Part shown: positions 39,693-52,270 of the stretch, piece after piece
Position numbering within the stretch: position 1 is the first letter of the stretch
How the letters are laid out: each line of letters opens with the position of its first letter
From: Trichoplax sp. H2
Lineage: Eukaryota; Placozoa; Uniplacotomia; Trichoplacea
Direction: 5' to 3'
Assembly: GCA_003344405.1 (NCBI GenBank)
Contig: NOWV01000013.1
Span: 558,001-622,000, forward strand
Length of the DNA: 64,000 nucleotides
The notes under the pieces: model-generated
What the model was told of the DNA's origin: nothing
The model's input: only the letters and a program-made list of their open reading frames with translations
Database searches by the model: none
Translations under genes and position numbers: made by a program

Positions 39693-41978
39693 TTCAAGTT
39701 TTAACGTTGTACAAAGATCTCCTTGATTAGAGTATCAGGCTAGATTAATAATCACAGTATGCTAGCGTTACTTCATTCTTCAAAATCTCATACCTTAAAT
39801 ATACAAAGACAAGAAAAAGATCAAGTTAATTTGATTTACCGACATAAAGAGAATATATTAATTCTAAAGAGACACCAAGTAATTTTCTAACACCCAAAAT
39901 AGATTAATCAACTATAACATACTATGAATTATAATAACAAAATTATATCAAAAAATCAGAAGTGTTTATACGTCAATTGTACTGTCTTGCAGAGTAGAGG
40001 CATTATTTAAAGCAAAAACTTCAAAAAGATCTTTATAATTTATAAATTGTATCCTAATACTGTTAGATAAGTACACTTGCAACGGTTTTTAATACGGCAA
40101 AGTATCAAATTCTATTCTACAAATACAGTTAGAAAAATAAAATAAAATATAATTACTTACTTCGTGTGAAAGCCATACATACACATACTACACTAGCTAG
40201 TAGTAATTTGTTGTACAGCTATAAATTTCATTTAGGTAGCGATTCCATTATTGCATTACAATAAAACTTATAAAGTGATAAATGTTTTTTTTTATCCCAG
40301 TATAGTAGTCTTCTTAGAGCAACTGTATAATCTTGATCAATTTGGTTTTCTGATATAATAATTTGATGTAATGAATATTATTGTTATAATACAACAGTTA
40401 AATCGGGCTGTTATTGCAGGGATACGTGTCTTTCTTTAGTGACTGTTATTATCTTCAATTACTTATTTACCAGATAATGGATTTGACTGATGGTTAAAAA
40501 TGTTTACGATATGAATTTCTTAACAAGTTAATAATTAAATTGTTTATCGTAACATATATATTCTAAGATATGATCACTATCTACAATATAGTAATAAGCT
40601 AAATGTGAATTTTCTAGATTAATTTAAAGTTTTTAGGAACAGATGCAATCTAGTTTACATTGTCGGCATCCTTTTTTTAATACTTCTGTATGGTGAGGAA
40701 CATATTATCTCCTAGCACAATAGAAATAATACAGTAATCAATAATACCCCTATTATATGTGACTCGAACATCACTGTATTACAAAAAACATCTGGTTGAT
40801 TAATTAATTAAAATCTTAATTCCGATTAAAATGTTGGAACTCTAGAAATGGTAAAATTAAATCAAAAAACTTTATTTGAAGTGATAGCTAATTGAACTTA
40901 ACTATTATAAACAAATGTATTTTACTATCTGTAGATATAACTGGACTCAACGACTGTGTGTTAATTTAATAATTTAGTTTCGCTATTAAAGAACTTTTGA
41001 TTATTCGTATGAATGATACCGTATATGTGAAACTTTCTCATAAACTTTGTTATGAACTCTTGCCTCGTACGAGCTAATTCCAACAGTTAATTCGTAGTGC
41101 AGATTTCTTGTTGCTTTGGCATCGGTTAAATTAGTTTTACAGTATAATTTTCGATTACCTTTACTGAATAGTAGACCGTTAGCAGTGTTTGCGTATTGTT
41201 GTGATTATTGATTAATTATTTATATTAAAATCAGCACTAATTGTTTAACAAGTACAATGGCTATAATACTATCAGTAATAATTACTTTCTTACAATACGG
41301 AGATCAGATAATATCGGTACTGTAGTGTCTGGTAGGTACTACCATGTATCAACATTACATTTATAATGCTTCATAGTGCGCGTTTGTTAATGTGTCAAAC
41401 GATTCGGCCGTAGGTACCTGCTTACCCCACATAATGCTGTTAGCCTAAATCAAATTGCGATATTTAATTTATTTAGTAAGGGTTACAATAGTATTGCATA
41501 CTAGGAGTTGTTACCATTTTACATGATAAGACTAGCAATTACTTGCTACAGTGCCAATAGGTAGAGGGATCTGTCTTAATCACCCTTATTGAAATACTTG
41601 ACAGACTGTACTCTATACACAACAATGTTGATGATTTACTTTATTAACGTAATTGACGACATATATGAACTAGATCTTAGACATGTGCATGTTTTCAAGT
41701 AAGATACTCAACATTAAACACCTCAATCTGTGCTGCACTCTTTGAACTATTGCGATGTTTCGAATATACCGCATAGCAGTGCAAGCATGTAAATCGGATA
41801 TCGAAATAGTGATATCAGTAATTGGTTAAGATACTTTATATCGTATTTATTTTATTTCCTGTTGTATTTATTATTGTTTCTGTCCATATGACAAAGATGC
41901 TATATTACAATATCATATGTTAAAATTATATCAGATTAAAATTAGGATTCATAATTCAAAGCGCGGAAAGATTAAATT
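39693..41978. other. Intergenic stretch, no confirmed gene
   Basis: Donor-like sites on the minus strand near 39790 and 40160 might mark 5' UTR exons of the glycosyltransferase. A minus-strand frame at about 41.0-41.2 kb is open for some 55 codons but has no recognisable family. A short palindrome TGGTAG-GTA-CTACCA lies near 41330. No repeats of note. Confidence 0.35.
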
Positions 41979-43000
41979 TTATGATAATTCTGAGCGTAAC
42001 TCGATGTCGTTAATTCGTAAAACGGTGACATTCTGTCGATGACCTACCCAGATAAAAGTATCAATTTAGATTCAATGTGATTTTCAAAAATATCGCACTG
42101 CAGCAAGCTTTATAATCAAGGGCATACCTTTGGTTCGTTTGTAATTTTTTCTACGTTTCTTTTTAAATACAGTTATTTTAGGCGTTTTAGTATGCTCTGC
42201 TACCGTAGCAGAGACTTTGACTATTTTATTACTATGAACAGAAATAATAGTCATTTATTTTTACATCTCGCCATCATAAAGCCTGTTTTGATGTTTTTAT
42301 AAATTCTGAATAAAATAAATGACTTGCACATAAACTTGAAATTCGTTTACCTTATTAGAGGCCTACCAATTAAAGTAAAATTCTTGGAGCCAGCTGCTAA
42401 CACCTTTAAATAAGAAGACATGTAATGTAATATTCAACTAACGAGGTAGTGGGAATATTATGTCGCCCTTCCATTAAATGTATTTCATACCTTTTCTAGA
42501 ATAATATCGGATCCTACTTCCGCTTTAATTTGATTTATGACTATGATATCGTTTCTTGTTATCTTGAATTGATGACCACCTGCATATGTGATTGGTTATA
42601 TCGATCAATTATCATTCAATGTAGACAGTTAAGGTGTTGTATAATAGCATCTGTTAGGACTTACCAACATACACGACTGCATAGGTTTGCGGTAGGTTTT
42701 TTATTTCTTCGTTAACATTTTTTATTATATCTGTCATCAATAGGAAGTAATGCGTTATTTAATCCCAACCATTAAACTAATATGCGTGTATGTTACAGTA
42801 GGTCAATGTTAAAGGGTGTTTATTTAAGTTGAGCTTAGAAGTTGTAATATGTATATTTATAGACACGTATTAGGGGTGATAGGTTTATGTAGAAACTTAC
42901 CCGCATACCTTTTTTTCGTCTCACGCTGCGGTAATTTCGATTCCGGCTGTGGCGCCGTTGATAGAAATCGATGAGACATTGAAGCCAAGACATTACTCAT
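41979..43000 (-). CDS. MRPL21: Mitochondrial ribosomal protein bL21m
   Basis: Structural protein of the mitochondrial large ribosomal subunit. Six minus-strand exons: 42901-43000, 42665-42730, 42491-42579, 42351-42403, 42128-42231, 41979-42043; total 477 nt, 158 aa. The first exon gives a presequence-like N-terminus ([12 protein letters not shown]), then [16 protein letters not shown]. The second and third carry [21 protein letters not shown], the third ends in GSDIILEK, and the fourth has [10 protein letters not shown]. The fifth has the family's VSATVAEH followed by the basic [11 protein letters not shown] loop, and the last has [15 protein letters not shown]. All junctions are in phase. 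The exon 1 donor is GCGG|GTAAGT at 42901; an alternative upstream GT would break the frame. An upstream in-frame Met exists at 43045. Shorter than the human protein (about 205 aa), mainly at the N-terminus. Confidence 0.9.
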
Positions 43001-43045
43001 CTTATATCTAGGTAAACAAGTTGGGATGCAACGATCATAATGCAA

Positions 43046-45732
43046 TACTTATTTTAAGTCGAGCATTTTTATTTGACCTAAGTGGTGCAGTTATATGACC
43101 TACTACTAAGATATGACGATGGATGACCATGTACAGTAATATTGCACAATTCTGATATACAACTTTCGAAAGAGCTTTAGCATGATGTATGCTCGCTACA
43201 AGAAGGTATGCAAGATAGCAATATTTAGGTGCAAACTACCACTTACCCCATAGCTTGGGTGAAGAATTCTCCATGCCTACAGCCATTTACGATAGTTTTA
43301 TGCCAAACTATTTATTGGAGAAGAATATAGGTAAATAGTGAGACACAGTAGGAAACGTTATAGTTTTAGCAAACCTGTAATTTATATATAATATTGGCTG
43401 TTACATAATTTTGTCTCAGGGTCCTCTCCTGACAGTAACAAATTGCAGGTTCTGTATGATGATAATAGTATAGTCTAAAGGAAATACTGTAGAATAGTAC
43501 TAATCGAACAAATCGTAAATTTTCAGACCTGTAGTAATACGAATCGGTATCTTTGCTAGTCCCCATATACCGTGTAGTACTAGTACGTTGTATAAACTCT
43601 ATCAATTAAAGGTGAATTTACCAATATCGAGATGTAACCACTGAGAAGTTACTATGTGTAGCATTCCAATGCATTTTTATAGTATCGATTTGCTGCCTCC
43701 ATTTCAGCATACGTATATGGCAAAAGACTACGTCTGCATTAAAAAGACTAATGTACCAGCATAACTTGATCCATTATAATTATCAAAAGTTGTACTGCAA
43801 TTGAATTTACGAGTAGCTATAGCCTATAGCTACTTGGTAGCCTATAGGCAACCAAGTACTTGCAGATAGTGTTTGTATACCGTGGTACTGTCCTTTACTA
43901 CTGTATCCATTGTAATGAGACTTATACTTTCCACTTCAAGATGGAGACAGTTGGAGCATTTTATATCTTAGATTGTTATCAACTTGCGATTTATAATTGT
44001 ACCTACAGTGGTTTTATGATCTACTGTATGTATGACTATTGAGATTTCTGTAATATTGCGGCATGCACTTCCCTCTAGAGATCCCATAGTAGATAAAGTG
44101 GCATTAATTGTATACCATCTATGATTTTGATATTAACCTACTACATCAATGCAAGTTTGTTAGCACATATTTCCACAGTTGATAGCTACTACATTGGGTG
44201 GCAGATCAACAAGCTTACTATTTATTCGCTGAAGGGGTGTATCATCTCATAAATGATTGATCGAATGGGGGGCTACTGGTTGATTTTTATCACATACTGT
44301 AGCTAGAAAAGACTGGACTTGGAAAGCCTCGACTTTGACGACTCGTGGCAAGACTGATCCCAATGTTATACGATGTAAGGGCAAGCTCATCAGCAAGTAT
44401 CTATGCATCATGTACCTAATGATACTTACCATGATTTAATGTCCTATGTAGATTGAGCATTTTGCAAGACAGAGCGAGAATTCTAGCAGTTCATTAGATA
44501 GCAAACTACAGTTCCAGCTAGAAGTTGTTCAAATGCCAGGCAGGAAAAAGCCTGAGAGAAAATACAAACTAACATCTGTACCGCATGCCTACACATACAC
44601 TTCTACCGTACCGTACTAAACCATACAGTACAGCAGTGTACAGTACAGTTGCATGCAACGCAAGCCTACCATCACGTGATCACAATCGTGGTCCAGTATA
44701 ATGTAGTTGTGCGCAGATGCAGTCGACGTAGCCGACCACCACGGCAATAATTAAGTTAGCCACCAATAAAAAGACGACTAAGACTGGCGAAAGCACTCAG
44801 TGAAAGGCAGTAAAAATATTTTGGCATATAGCGTTAAATGTTGGCCAATTAGGCCATGTCGATTTTGAAGTCACGCCAGCAAAAGTAGAATATAAAAATA
44901 GGATATATAGATGAAAGAGGGCAAAAATGAAAGCAGGGATTGCTACAAGACGTAACAGTCTTTATTGCCGAACATACCTTTCTACAGCAATCAACGAGGT
45001 TATTGAACGAGTAGACAGTACAATATCATAACGAGTGTCGTGATAGTCATATTATACCGTTAAATAGGCTACACCGGTGATTCGAATTATTTATTCGATT
45101 ACAAGATGATGACGATATATTTTGGTATTAATTATTCTACTTCTATAATAAAATAAATCAATTTCCAGTTATCGGCTTGAATTATTATTCTTATTCGCCT
45201 ATGGATAAATAGCTCAACACGCAATAATTACAGTATTTCAGTGGATCAATTTTGACTAGAATTTAGCGTTCAAGACTTGCAACGACATTCGAATCAACAA
45301 GTTCAGTTTGCGTCATCGGGCATATTCCACAATTTGCTAAACGGATAGGATGCGTCAATTTTTGATCATCTTTCTGGCCAAACATAAGAATGACGAAAAT
45401 ATACAAGACAGATCTTCATTCTTCTCAACATGTTGAAAACCAATTATGCAACACGGTCATAAGCGTTAATAAATATGTCCAGTTTAATTGAATTTGTAGG
45501 GGTGATTATTTACGCGGAAAGGGACACAAAATACAACGAGATCAGTAACGTAGCAACTGCCAATTTTGCAATGCCTGTAGTTATCATTTCTTATTTCATG
45601 GGGATACGAGCACATTAAAATAGTCTGTACAATAATTTTCTTTCCTTGCACCTACCATAACTCAATCCATGTTCCCATCAAGGAATCGTTTATGATGAGC
45701 CAAATCATAACATGATACGCTAATGCCTATCT
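43046..45732. other. Intergenic stretch with palindromes and small candidate exons
   Basis: No gene is confirmed. Several short open pieces with plausible splice sites exist on both strands (for example around 43.24-43.33, 43.65-43.73 and 44.29-44.41 kb), but no family is recognised and they conflict with each other. Two adjacent palindromes lie at 43811-43858. A small GTACTG cluster is at 44606-44652, and an ATCACGTGAT palindrome is at about 44671-44680. Confidence 0.35.
43811..43858. repeat. Two adjacent short palindromes
   Basis: AGTAGCTATAG-C-CTATAGCTACT is a perfect 11-bp inverted repeat with a one-base spacer. It overlaps the start of a second palindrome, CTTGGT..CCTATAGG..ACCAAG. The shared GCCTATAG words suggest duplication of one short motif. 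Function unknown. Confidence 0.7.
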
Positions 45733-46440
45733 TCACTTTGTAATGTTCTCGTCCGATCTTTCAGGTCTTTTCACTTTAATTAACTTTTGTAAATTTGGCC
45801 TACTTCGTATGAAATAAGGATTTTTGTAGGTTGAAAAATTCGGACAATGATTACGCTGACCAATAACCTTCTTAAAGTTATGCATATTCAATTGCCTAAC
45901 AATACTGTTAAATTTATTCGTTTTATATTTGGGGAAATTTTGCAACACACACTTTTCAAACTTTTCTGGTGGATTAATAATATGAAAAGTGCTACCATCA
46001 TCGCTCCATCTAATGTATGGCTGAAAAGCCTTACACTCAACCATTTCTCGTAAAAATTGCACAAAGTAAGATGTTCGTGGTCTTCTGTAATACTTTTGAT
46101 TGGCAGATGATAAATTTTGGGGTTGCTGCATGTTTCCATCCCCATTTCTATCCGTTCTTATTTCTTTACTACCAAGATTTGAAATATTGACCAACGATTC
46201 GCGCCTATTTGCTTCACCAGCTCTCTTTTCTATATACATGTTGCTTCCATTTCTCAGTTGATAAGTTACTTTTTCATTCCTTGTTGATGAAGATTCGGCA
46301 TCGAAATCGGCGAGAGCACAAGCTATATCTGCTAAAAGGCAAAGATTGCTAAGGCTACAATATTCCTTCCTGTCATCATAATATTGACCATGAGCCAATT
46401 TGGAAAAAGGTTTCTTAAAATTATTGATTACGGATTCCAT
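45733..46440 (-). CDS. HSF-type DNA-binding domain protein, intronless
   Basis: 235 aa in one exon. Residues about 125-222 form a heat-shock-factor winged-helix domain: SYFVQFLREMVE, the IRWSDDGSTFHI strand pair, an FPKYKTNKFNSIVRQLNMHNFKKV recognition-helix region (helix about 175-191) and a wing ending in RPNLQKLIKVKR. Unlike canonical HSFs, the domain sits at the C-terminus, preceded by about 120 residues that are Ser/Asn-rich, and no HR-A/B heptad coiled coil for trimerisation follows. It is therefore more likely a divergent HSFY-like or HSF-domain-only factor than a stress-responsive HSF1. Either a missing downstream exon or a retrocopy origin could explain the layout; the clean stop after ENITK favours a complete short protein. 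Confidence 0.82.
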   Translation of the reverse strand: MESVINNFKKPFSKLAHGQYYDDRKEYCSLSNLCLLADIACALADFDAESSSTRNEKVTYQLRNGSNMYIEKRAGEANRRESLVNISNLGSKEIRTDRNGDGNMQQPQNLSSANQKYYRRPRTSYFVQFLREMVECKAFQPYIRWSDDGSTFHIINPPEKFEKCVLQNFPKYKTNKFNSIVRQLNMHNFKKVIGQRNHCPNFSTYKNPYFIRSRPNLQKLIKVKRPERSDENITK

Positions 46441-47019
46441 TGATGCTCTTAAGTTATATAGCTTTCTTTACGAGATATTTTTCTATTTTATAGTCCTTAG
46501 GCAGAAAATATTTTTCGGTATTTTTGTCTATAATGCTGGATTCTGATAGAGAAAAAAATCAAAACAGGAATCTACAAAGAAATACTCGCAATTGCAAAAC
46601 CTACTACTGTATTGTCATTCCGTTAATAATTGTAGCATTTGTTATGTAGCAATAGAAGAAATTAATACAGAATTATAACGTCTCTAGTTTGAAAACCAAC
46701 TGCAGTACCATAACTTGGTTTAGTTTCGTGTTCATCGACATCATATTTGGTAATAGAAGACTGAAGCGCACTGGTATATCGTCTCTCACATCACAAATTT
46801 AGGTAGTCAACCTTTCAACTTGTCATTCCATTCGAGCTACATTAAACTTCAATGTCCATCATATTCTGCACCGCTGCTGTTGTAATCGTATTTACAGCCT
46901 TACGCCAAAATGATGACAGCATGAAAGAAAAGAATATGACAAGGCTAATACAGTAACTTTGTGGTGTAATAGGCGATATTAGCTACCGAATGAATAAGGA
47001 TATGAACGTAGCACATAAA
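46441..47019. other. 5' flank of the HSF-domain gene
   Basis: AT-rich, should include the promoter of the minus-strand HSF-domain gene. No exon or clear motif found. Confidence 0.4.
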
Positions 47020-48190
47020 AAAGAATCTACTGTAGTTATTATTGGGATTTAAAAACTGTTGCAACTGGTAATCCCTAGTATGCTTGCAGTATATGATATT
47101 AGTAAATATGCTTGCAAATATACAATATTAACTACTGTTTGAATATTACGTTAACGTAGCTCTTTGAAAAATAAATTCACGACAGTTAATATTGGATTTG
47201 ATCACTGTGACAATTAGTAATTCCTAGTGTAGTGAAGTCGTCTTATGATAAGATAGACGATGACAATGAAAGTAAGTCGGAATCTACACCTCTTCTAGTT
47301 TTACTCTAGCCTCCTACTACACAATAATTAATATGCTTCCTAATATACCATGTTAGGTTTGTGAACTGTTATTCGAATATCACGTTAGCATGGCTCATAG
47401 AAAGATTCACTGCAGTTATTATTGGGATTTGAGTACTGTAGCAACTGATAATTTCGAATATGCTTGCAATAGACGATAGTAGCTACTATTCGAATATCAG
47501 GTGAGTGTAGCTCATGGAAAAATTGACTACAGTTATTATTGGAATTTAAACAACATGGTAACTGCTAATTTCTAGTATGCTTGTAGTATATAATATTAGT
47601 TAGTATGCTTGTTAATATACGATCTTAGCTACTGTACTACAATTATTTGGGGGACTTGAGCGCTGTAGCAACTAGTAATTCCGAATATACTTGCTAAAAT
47701 ACAATATGCGATCATAGCTACGACCCCAATATTACATTGGCGTAGCATATGGAAAGAATCATGACAGTCATTATTAGGATTTTAATACTATGACAACGGG
47801 TAATTCCTAGTATGCTTGTAATATACACAATATGTATACTGTAACTGCAGTCAATCTTTCCATGTATATTAGAAATGGAAAGATTTACTATAATTACAGC
47901 AGTAATAAGATTTCAGCTCTGTGCCGACTATTCAGTCATTCCTAGCTGGGATATCGTTCAAATCTTTCGCTAGCATAACACATGGAAAGATTCACAGTAG
48001 TTGTTATTAGGGTTTCCACACTGTGACAACTGGTAAGTTGCTTACAAAATATACGATATTAGCTGCGGTGCTCTTCAACTGTTACGTTAGCGTAGCTCAT
48101 GGAAAGATTAACTGTAATTAGTAATAAGATTTCAGCAATGTGACCGTTGATAATTCTTACAGCAAGCAATTACGGTTATAGAAGTTTTCA
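47020..48190. repeat. Diverged tandem satellite, about 115-bp unit, nine copies
   Basis: An anchor resembling CAGTTATTATTGGGATTT recurs at about 47033, 47183, 47412, 47530, 47641, 47764, 47893, 47997 and 48110, mostly 105-130 bp apart. Other conserved words of the unit are GTAGCTCATGGAAAGATT, GCAACTGGTAATTCCTAGTATGC, TGCTTGCAATATACGATATTAGC and ATTACGTTAGCGTAGC, always in the same order. Copies differ by many substitutions and two have insertions. The array is not protein-coding. Confidence 0.85.
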
Positions 48191-49200
48191 TTAGATGTAA
48201 TAATGAATTCGATTTATATATAACTCACCGAATTTTTTGGCCTTTAAGCTGTTGTAATGGCCTTGCACTGCTTGTAGCATCCGTATTAATATTTGTAAAT
48301 ATTAAAGTAACTAGTAACTAGTAAGGTCATTACTATAATTCGTTAAATGATTGATTTCGAAGGTCATCGCTTTAACTAAAAGATATACTACCAACTTTAT
48401 CTTCAACTGGAATGAGCTCACCAAATATTTAAGTCATTTCTATAGTAATAACCTTGAAATACTATACATAAGTATGCATTTCTGCATTTAAGCCATCCAT
48501 CAACACAGTAAATTTTCCATTAGCCCAAAATTTACGGAAGATTAATCTAATTTTATGATATTGATTAGTTTTTTAGGCCAAATTCGTTGAGGTATAGAAG
48601 ATAATAATATTTTTCTTAATAAAAGCACGTTCCCATACTAGGTATGATCAGATAGCTATGTTATGTGCTATCGATATAAAATTATTTACATACACAAGTT
48701 ACGCTTCAGAGTAGTGTATTTTAATACTGCATTTTATCGTTGACGTAATAATTTTTAGCTAAGAACTGAGGATAAATCGCGTTTGGTTTGATTGGCTTAA
48801 TCAGTATTTCAATTTTCACAGTAAAACTCTTACAAATATTGTATTTAGAAGTTTCCGTAGAGGTCAACAAAGTTACAACTTGACGTGAATTTGATTCCTC
48901 TTCAGAGATTGTTGCTTTATTAACGACATTAATTATTTCAAGATAGGAGTGCAATGTACGTTTATTCAGTAGTATGCAGATAATATTTACTTTTTATCAG
49001 AATCCGTAAAATATGTCATGCTCGTAAATTGAAATATTTCAGCTAGTAGATTTACTGTTGTTGAAGCGGTAGTTGATTAGACCTCTATCTTTCAGGTAAG
49101 AAATTTGATTGCAATAGCAAAAATCGTCGTGTCTAAGCTATCTTATATACAAAGTGTAATTCACGAATTTTAAAGGTTATATAAAAGTTATAATAACAGC
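48191..49200. other. 3' flank of WDR77
   Basis: AT-rich. A 77-codon minus-strand frame at 48721-48954 has no recognisable domain and is probably chance. No repeat or motif supported. Confidence 0.4.
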
Positions 49201-51734
49201 TCAGGTTGAACAATTTGTAAACATGTGTTCATAATGGACAATAATTTGAGAATCCCAGCCGCAAGACATAAAAGAATTTTTTTCAGGCAAGCACGATAAT
49301 CCCTTGGCAAAGTCATTGTGACGATAATCTTTATAACTATATTAATACGAAGAGAAGTCATTAAAGTAAAAGCGATGGTCATTTTAAAGATTAGTAGAAA
49401 GATGCATGCCACAGTTGTGAACGTAATACTTACACTATATTCATTAATCCGCTTGTATTGATATCAATGACAGATACTGAACAATCATCGGACGCCGATA
49501 TAATTTTACTAATTTCAGAATTATAAAGAACAATCACCTGATGCCTAGCAAAATTATGTTGCTACTATTCAGAAAATATCGTTCGTGCATTAAACGATAA
49601 TGTATGCTTCATCATACCTATCCTTGTAAAATAAGAGTCTAGTGATCCAGCGTTTATGAACGCAATTCGTTGAAGTAACTATCTCATTAGCTTGCCGAAT
49701 ATCAAATAAAGAAATACTACCATTTTCGAATCCTTTTTCAAATGAAATAAACATGTGATTACTGTATGTAGTTTTAATTGATGTGACAAATGAGTAAAGG
49801 GAATGATTATCTAACTATTGGTTGATTCGATTTAGCAAATTGATTACTATGCATAGTATAGTCATGCTTTTAAGTATACATCACAATTGACTTACCAATT
49901 GCAAATTGCGAGCCATTAACATTAGAGCAATTAGTAACAGCAGTCGCAGCTAAACCAAGCTTCATGCCTAGTACGATATTATTGTTAACGTAATGAATAT
50001 TTTAGTAACAATACTGCTATAAGCTTAAAGATTAGGCTATAGTTGAGATTGCATGTAGCTAGAACCAGCTGCTTCCCAACTAAAACATTGATACCTAATG
50101 CATAACTTGTTGATGATTCTCTCATATCAGATACCGCTATTGATCCATCCTTGATTGGAAAGCATTTAAATAGGTTAAATTATTAATACAAAGTGCCACT
50201 TTAGGTGATACTTCAGGATACTAGAAATTTTATTTCTAATCACTGAACAAGATGTTCAGTATCAATTATTGGTACTGCAGTCAATAAGTCAAGTCATATA
50301 CTTAACACAAGAAAGTTTAATCTCACCGAAGACGTAGAAATTAGCATATTCATTTCCGTAGGATTCCATTTTAAAGAAGTAACTTCAGCTGAGTGCTCTA
50401 TGAACATATACAAAAGTTATCAGATGATAAGAAATTATAATATAATACACAATAAATCATGTTCCATACTTTATGACATGATTAATTAATTAATTAGCCT
50501 ATTTAACTTTACAGACTGATTTGTATTTTATATAATGCTTTACTATGAAGTGTAGCAATCGATGTCTCTTTAGCAATATCCCATAATTTGATAGATTTAT
50601 CAGATGATCCACTTGCAGCAATTTTATTACGGTTGACATCCAGAGATGATATTAAGTTATTGTGTTCTAAAAAGGAGGTAGTTCTTTTCATAGCACTACA
50701 ATCATCGTCTAACATTAGCCATACGACCAATTCTCCATTGTCAGATCCGACAAGAAGATTATCTTCATCAAACCATGTCATATCGGCACTGCTGTTCTCA
50801 CAAAATGAGACTATTAACGAAAGAATAAATATTTGAGCAGTCTATGCTTAAAAAGGAGTACCACGAACTAGCGTTACCTTAAATTTCTTATGTCAAACAA
50901 CAATTGATGCTTTAATTTACGTACGCGTATGTCTACTTTTAATAGAGGAAACTGGATGGCCAGTACCTGCTGTATATTCTGTCGTTTCAGTTGAAGTGGA
51001 CACGGTGTTGGGATATACTTGAATGCACCCAGTCCATCTCGAGCTGCTAAGAGTTGATCCTAGAACAGCGAGGCATCCGTCTACCAAGATAACAGTGATT
51101 ATAGTGTTGAGCTAAGTCATTAGTAACGACAAATATACTGTACATAAGTATACGCGAATATGCAAACAGCTACCTTTGTACTACGTCAGAATTACGAAAT
51201 TTAGCTACCCTATTTTCCCATGTGATTACTCAAATACTGTAGCCCCAATAGAGTGTCAAAATCGGCTATCATTCAAACTTTAAGAGTTATAATCAGCTTT
51301 TCTAAAGCTCTATCAGGTGGCCTACAAACACTTCTAAATTGGCTACTATTGGTAGCTGTAAGCCTACGTATGTAAACTTGATTGTTTTTCTGAAAGATTA
51401 ATACTATGACACTGTCATAATGAAGCTGGAAAGAAGAAGAATATTGAATATGCATCTCATTGCTTAGATTAGTCGAAAGGATAGCTAATACTGGTAGTAG
51501 TCAAATAATGTCAATCTTTCAATCTATTGGTATAACTCTTTCATTATTCGTTGCATACTTGTAAAGTCATGATCTATTTCCAGTACTTTTATCGATCAAC
51601 ACCATTAGTATTTTGATAGATATACTGTACTTTCATGAAGCAATACAACACACTTGTACCATAGTACTATAGATCTTACCTTTCCGATGGCATAAAGCCT
51701 CATATTGGAATCCAAGTATATTTTGCGTAGACAT
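49201..51734 (-). CDS. WDR77: WDR77/MEP50 methylosome WD-repeat protein
   Basis: WD40 propeller that partners PRMT5 for symmetric arginine dimethylation of histones and Sm proteins. Nine minus-strand exons: 51680-51734, 50921-51080, 50544-50791, 50327-50397, 50095-50149, 49896-49967, 49618-49732, 49434-49544, 49201-49336; 1023 nt, 340 aa, nearly the human length (342). Seen in order: start STQNILGFQYEALCHRKDGCL; ADMTWFDEDNLLVGSDNGEL; LEHNNLISSLDV and SSDKSIKLWD; HSAEVTSLKWNP; DGSIAVSDMR; FENGSISLFDIRQ; CSVSVIDINTSG; HNDFAKGLSCLPEKNSFMS then CGWDSQIIVHYE, matching the MEP50-specific last blade. The third exon has a tandem CAGCAG acceptor (50791 or 50788), both in frame. Divergently transcribed from the P450 gene about 0.54 kb away. 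Confidence 0.9.
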
Positions 51735-52270
51735 GATGCTACTTATCTACATCAATACTGTAGTAGCAGACTAGTGTTCAGCAGGCACAATGATTTCTAA
51801 AGATGATGAGTTTGAACTTTGTTTAGACTTGGCGCTTAATTAGAGACTGTCTCCAGCCTGCTGGCAGTTTTAGTGCTGAAACTGGCTACAATACGGTATA
51901 CAATACTAACGAGTCCATTGCGCCCCATTCATAATATACAGTAGCACAGGACGTAGAGGAAATAGTATTAAATCGTCTCTACTCTACTCTCTCTCTCTCT
52001 CTCTCTCGCACTGTATATTATAAACTGCGGAAATATTTCATCAGGTGCTCAGATCAGTACTGCAACTAGCAGCTTGACCCATCAAAATGAGAAAGTGATG
52101 TTGTATCCACAACAAAATAAATAGGCCTTGTTCTTTGCTAAGGATTACTATAAGATACTGACGGTACTGCTTCCTACTGTGTGTGTACAGTGTACAGTAT
52201 AGGCAAATTGGCAAATTAATAAATAAAAGCACATAATATCCAATTCGATAAATACGCATCAAAATATTTC
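51735..52270. promoter_or_regulatory. Divergent promoter between WDR77 and the P450 gene
   Basis: 536 bp separates the two start codons on opposite strands, so both core promoters must lie here unless the 5' UTRs are spliced. It contains a CT microsatellite (about 51985-52007), scattered TACAGTA words and a GTGTGTGTACAGTGTACAG stretch near 52180. No TATA box is obvious on either side. Confidence 0.5.

Noticed and set aside
41010-41190. Minus-strand stretch open for about 55 codons with an acceptor-like start
   Set aside because: Looks protein-like, but I know no family for it, there is no Met, and upstream exons cannot be placed before MRPL21; such a length is expected by chance somewhere in the window.
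43860-44042. 60-codon + frame rich in Tyr/Cys
   Set aside because: Low-complexity composition, no splice partners, no domain.
43180-44410. Several short exon-like pieces on both strands
   Set aside because: Phases do not chain into one model and candidates overlap on opposite strands; no family signature.
48721-48954. 77-codon minus-strand frame
   Set aside because: No domain and no linking splice sites to the WDR77 exons, which already end with a complete last blade at 49201.
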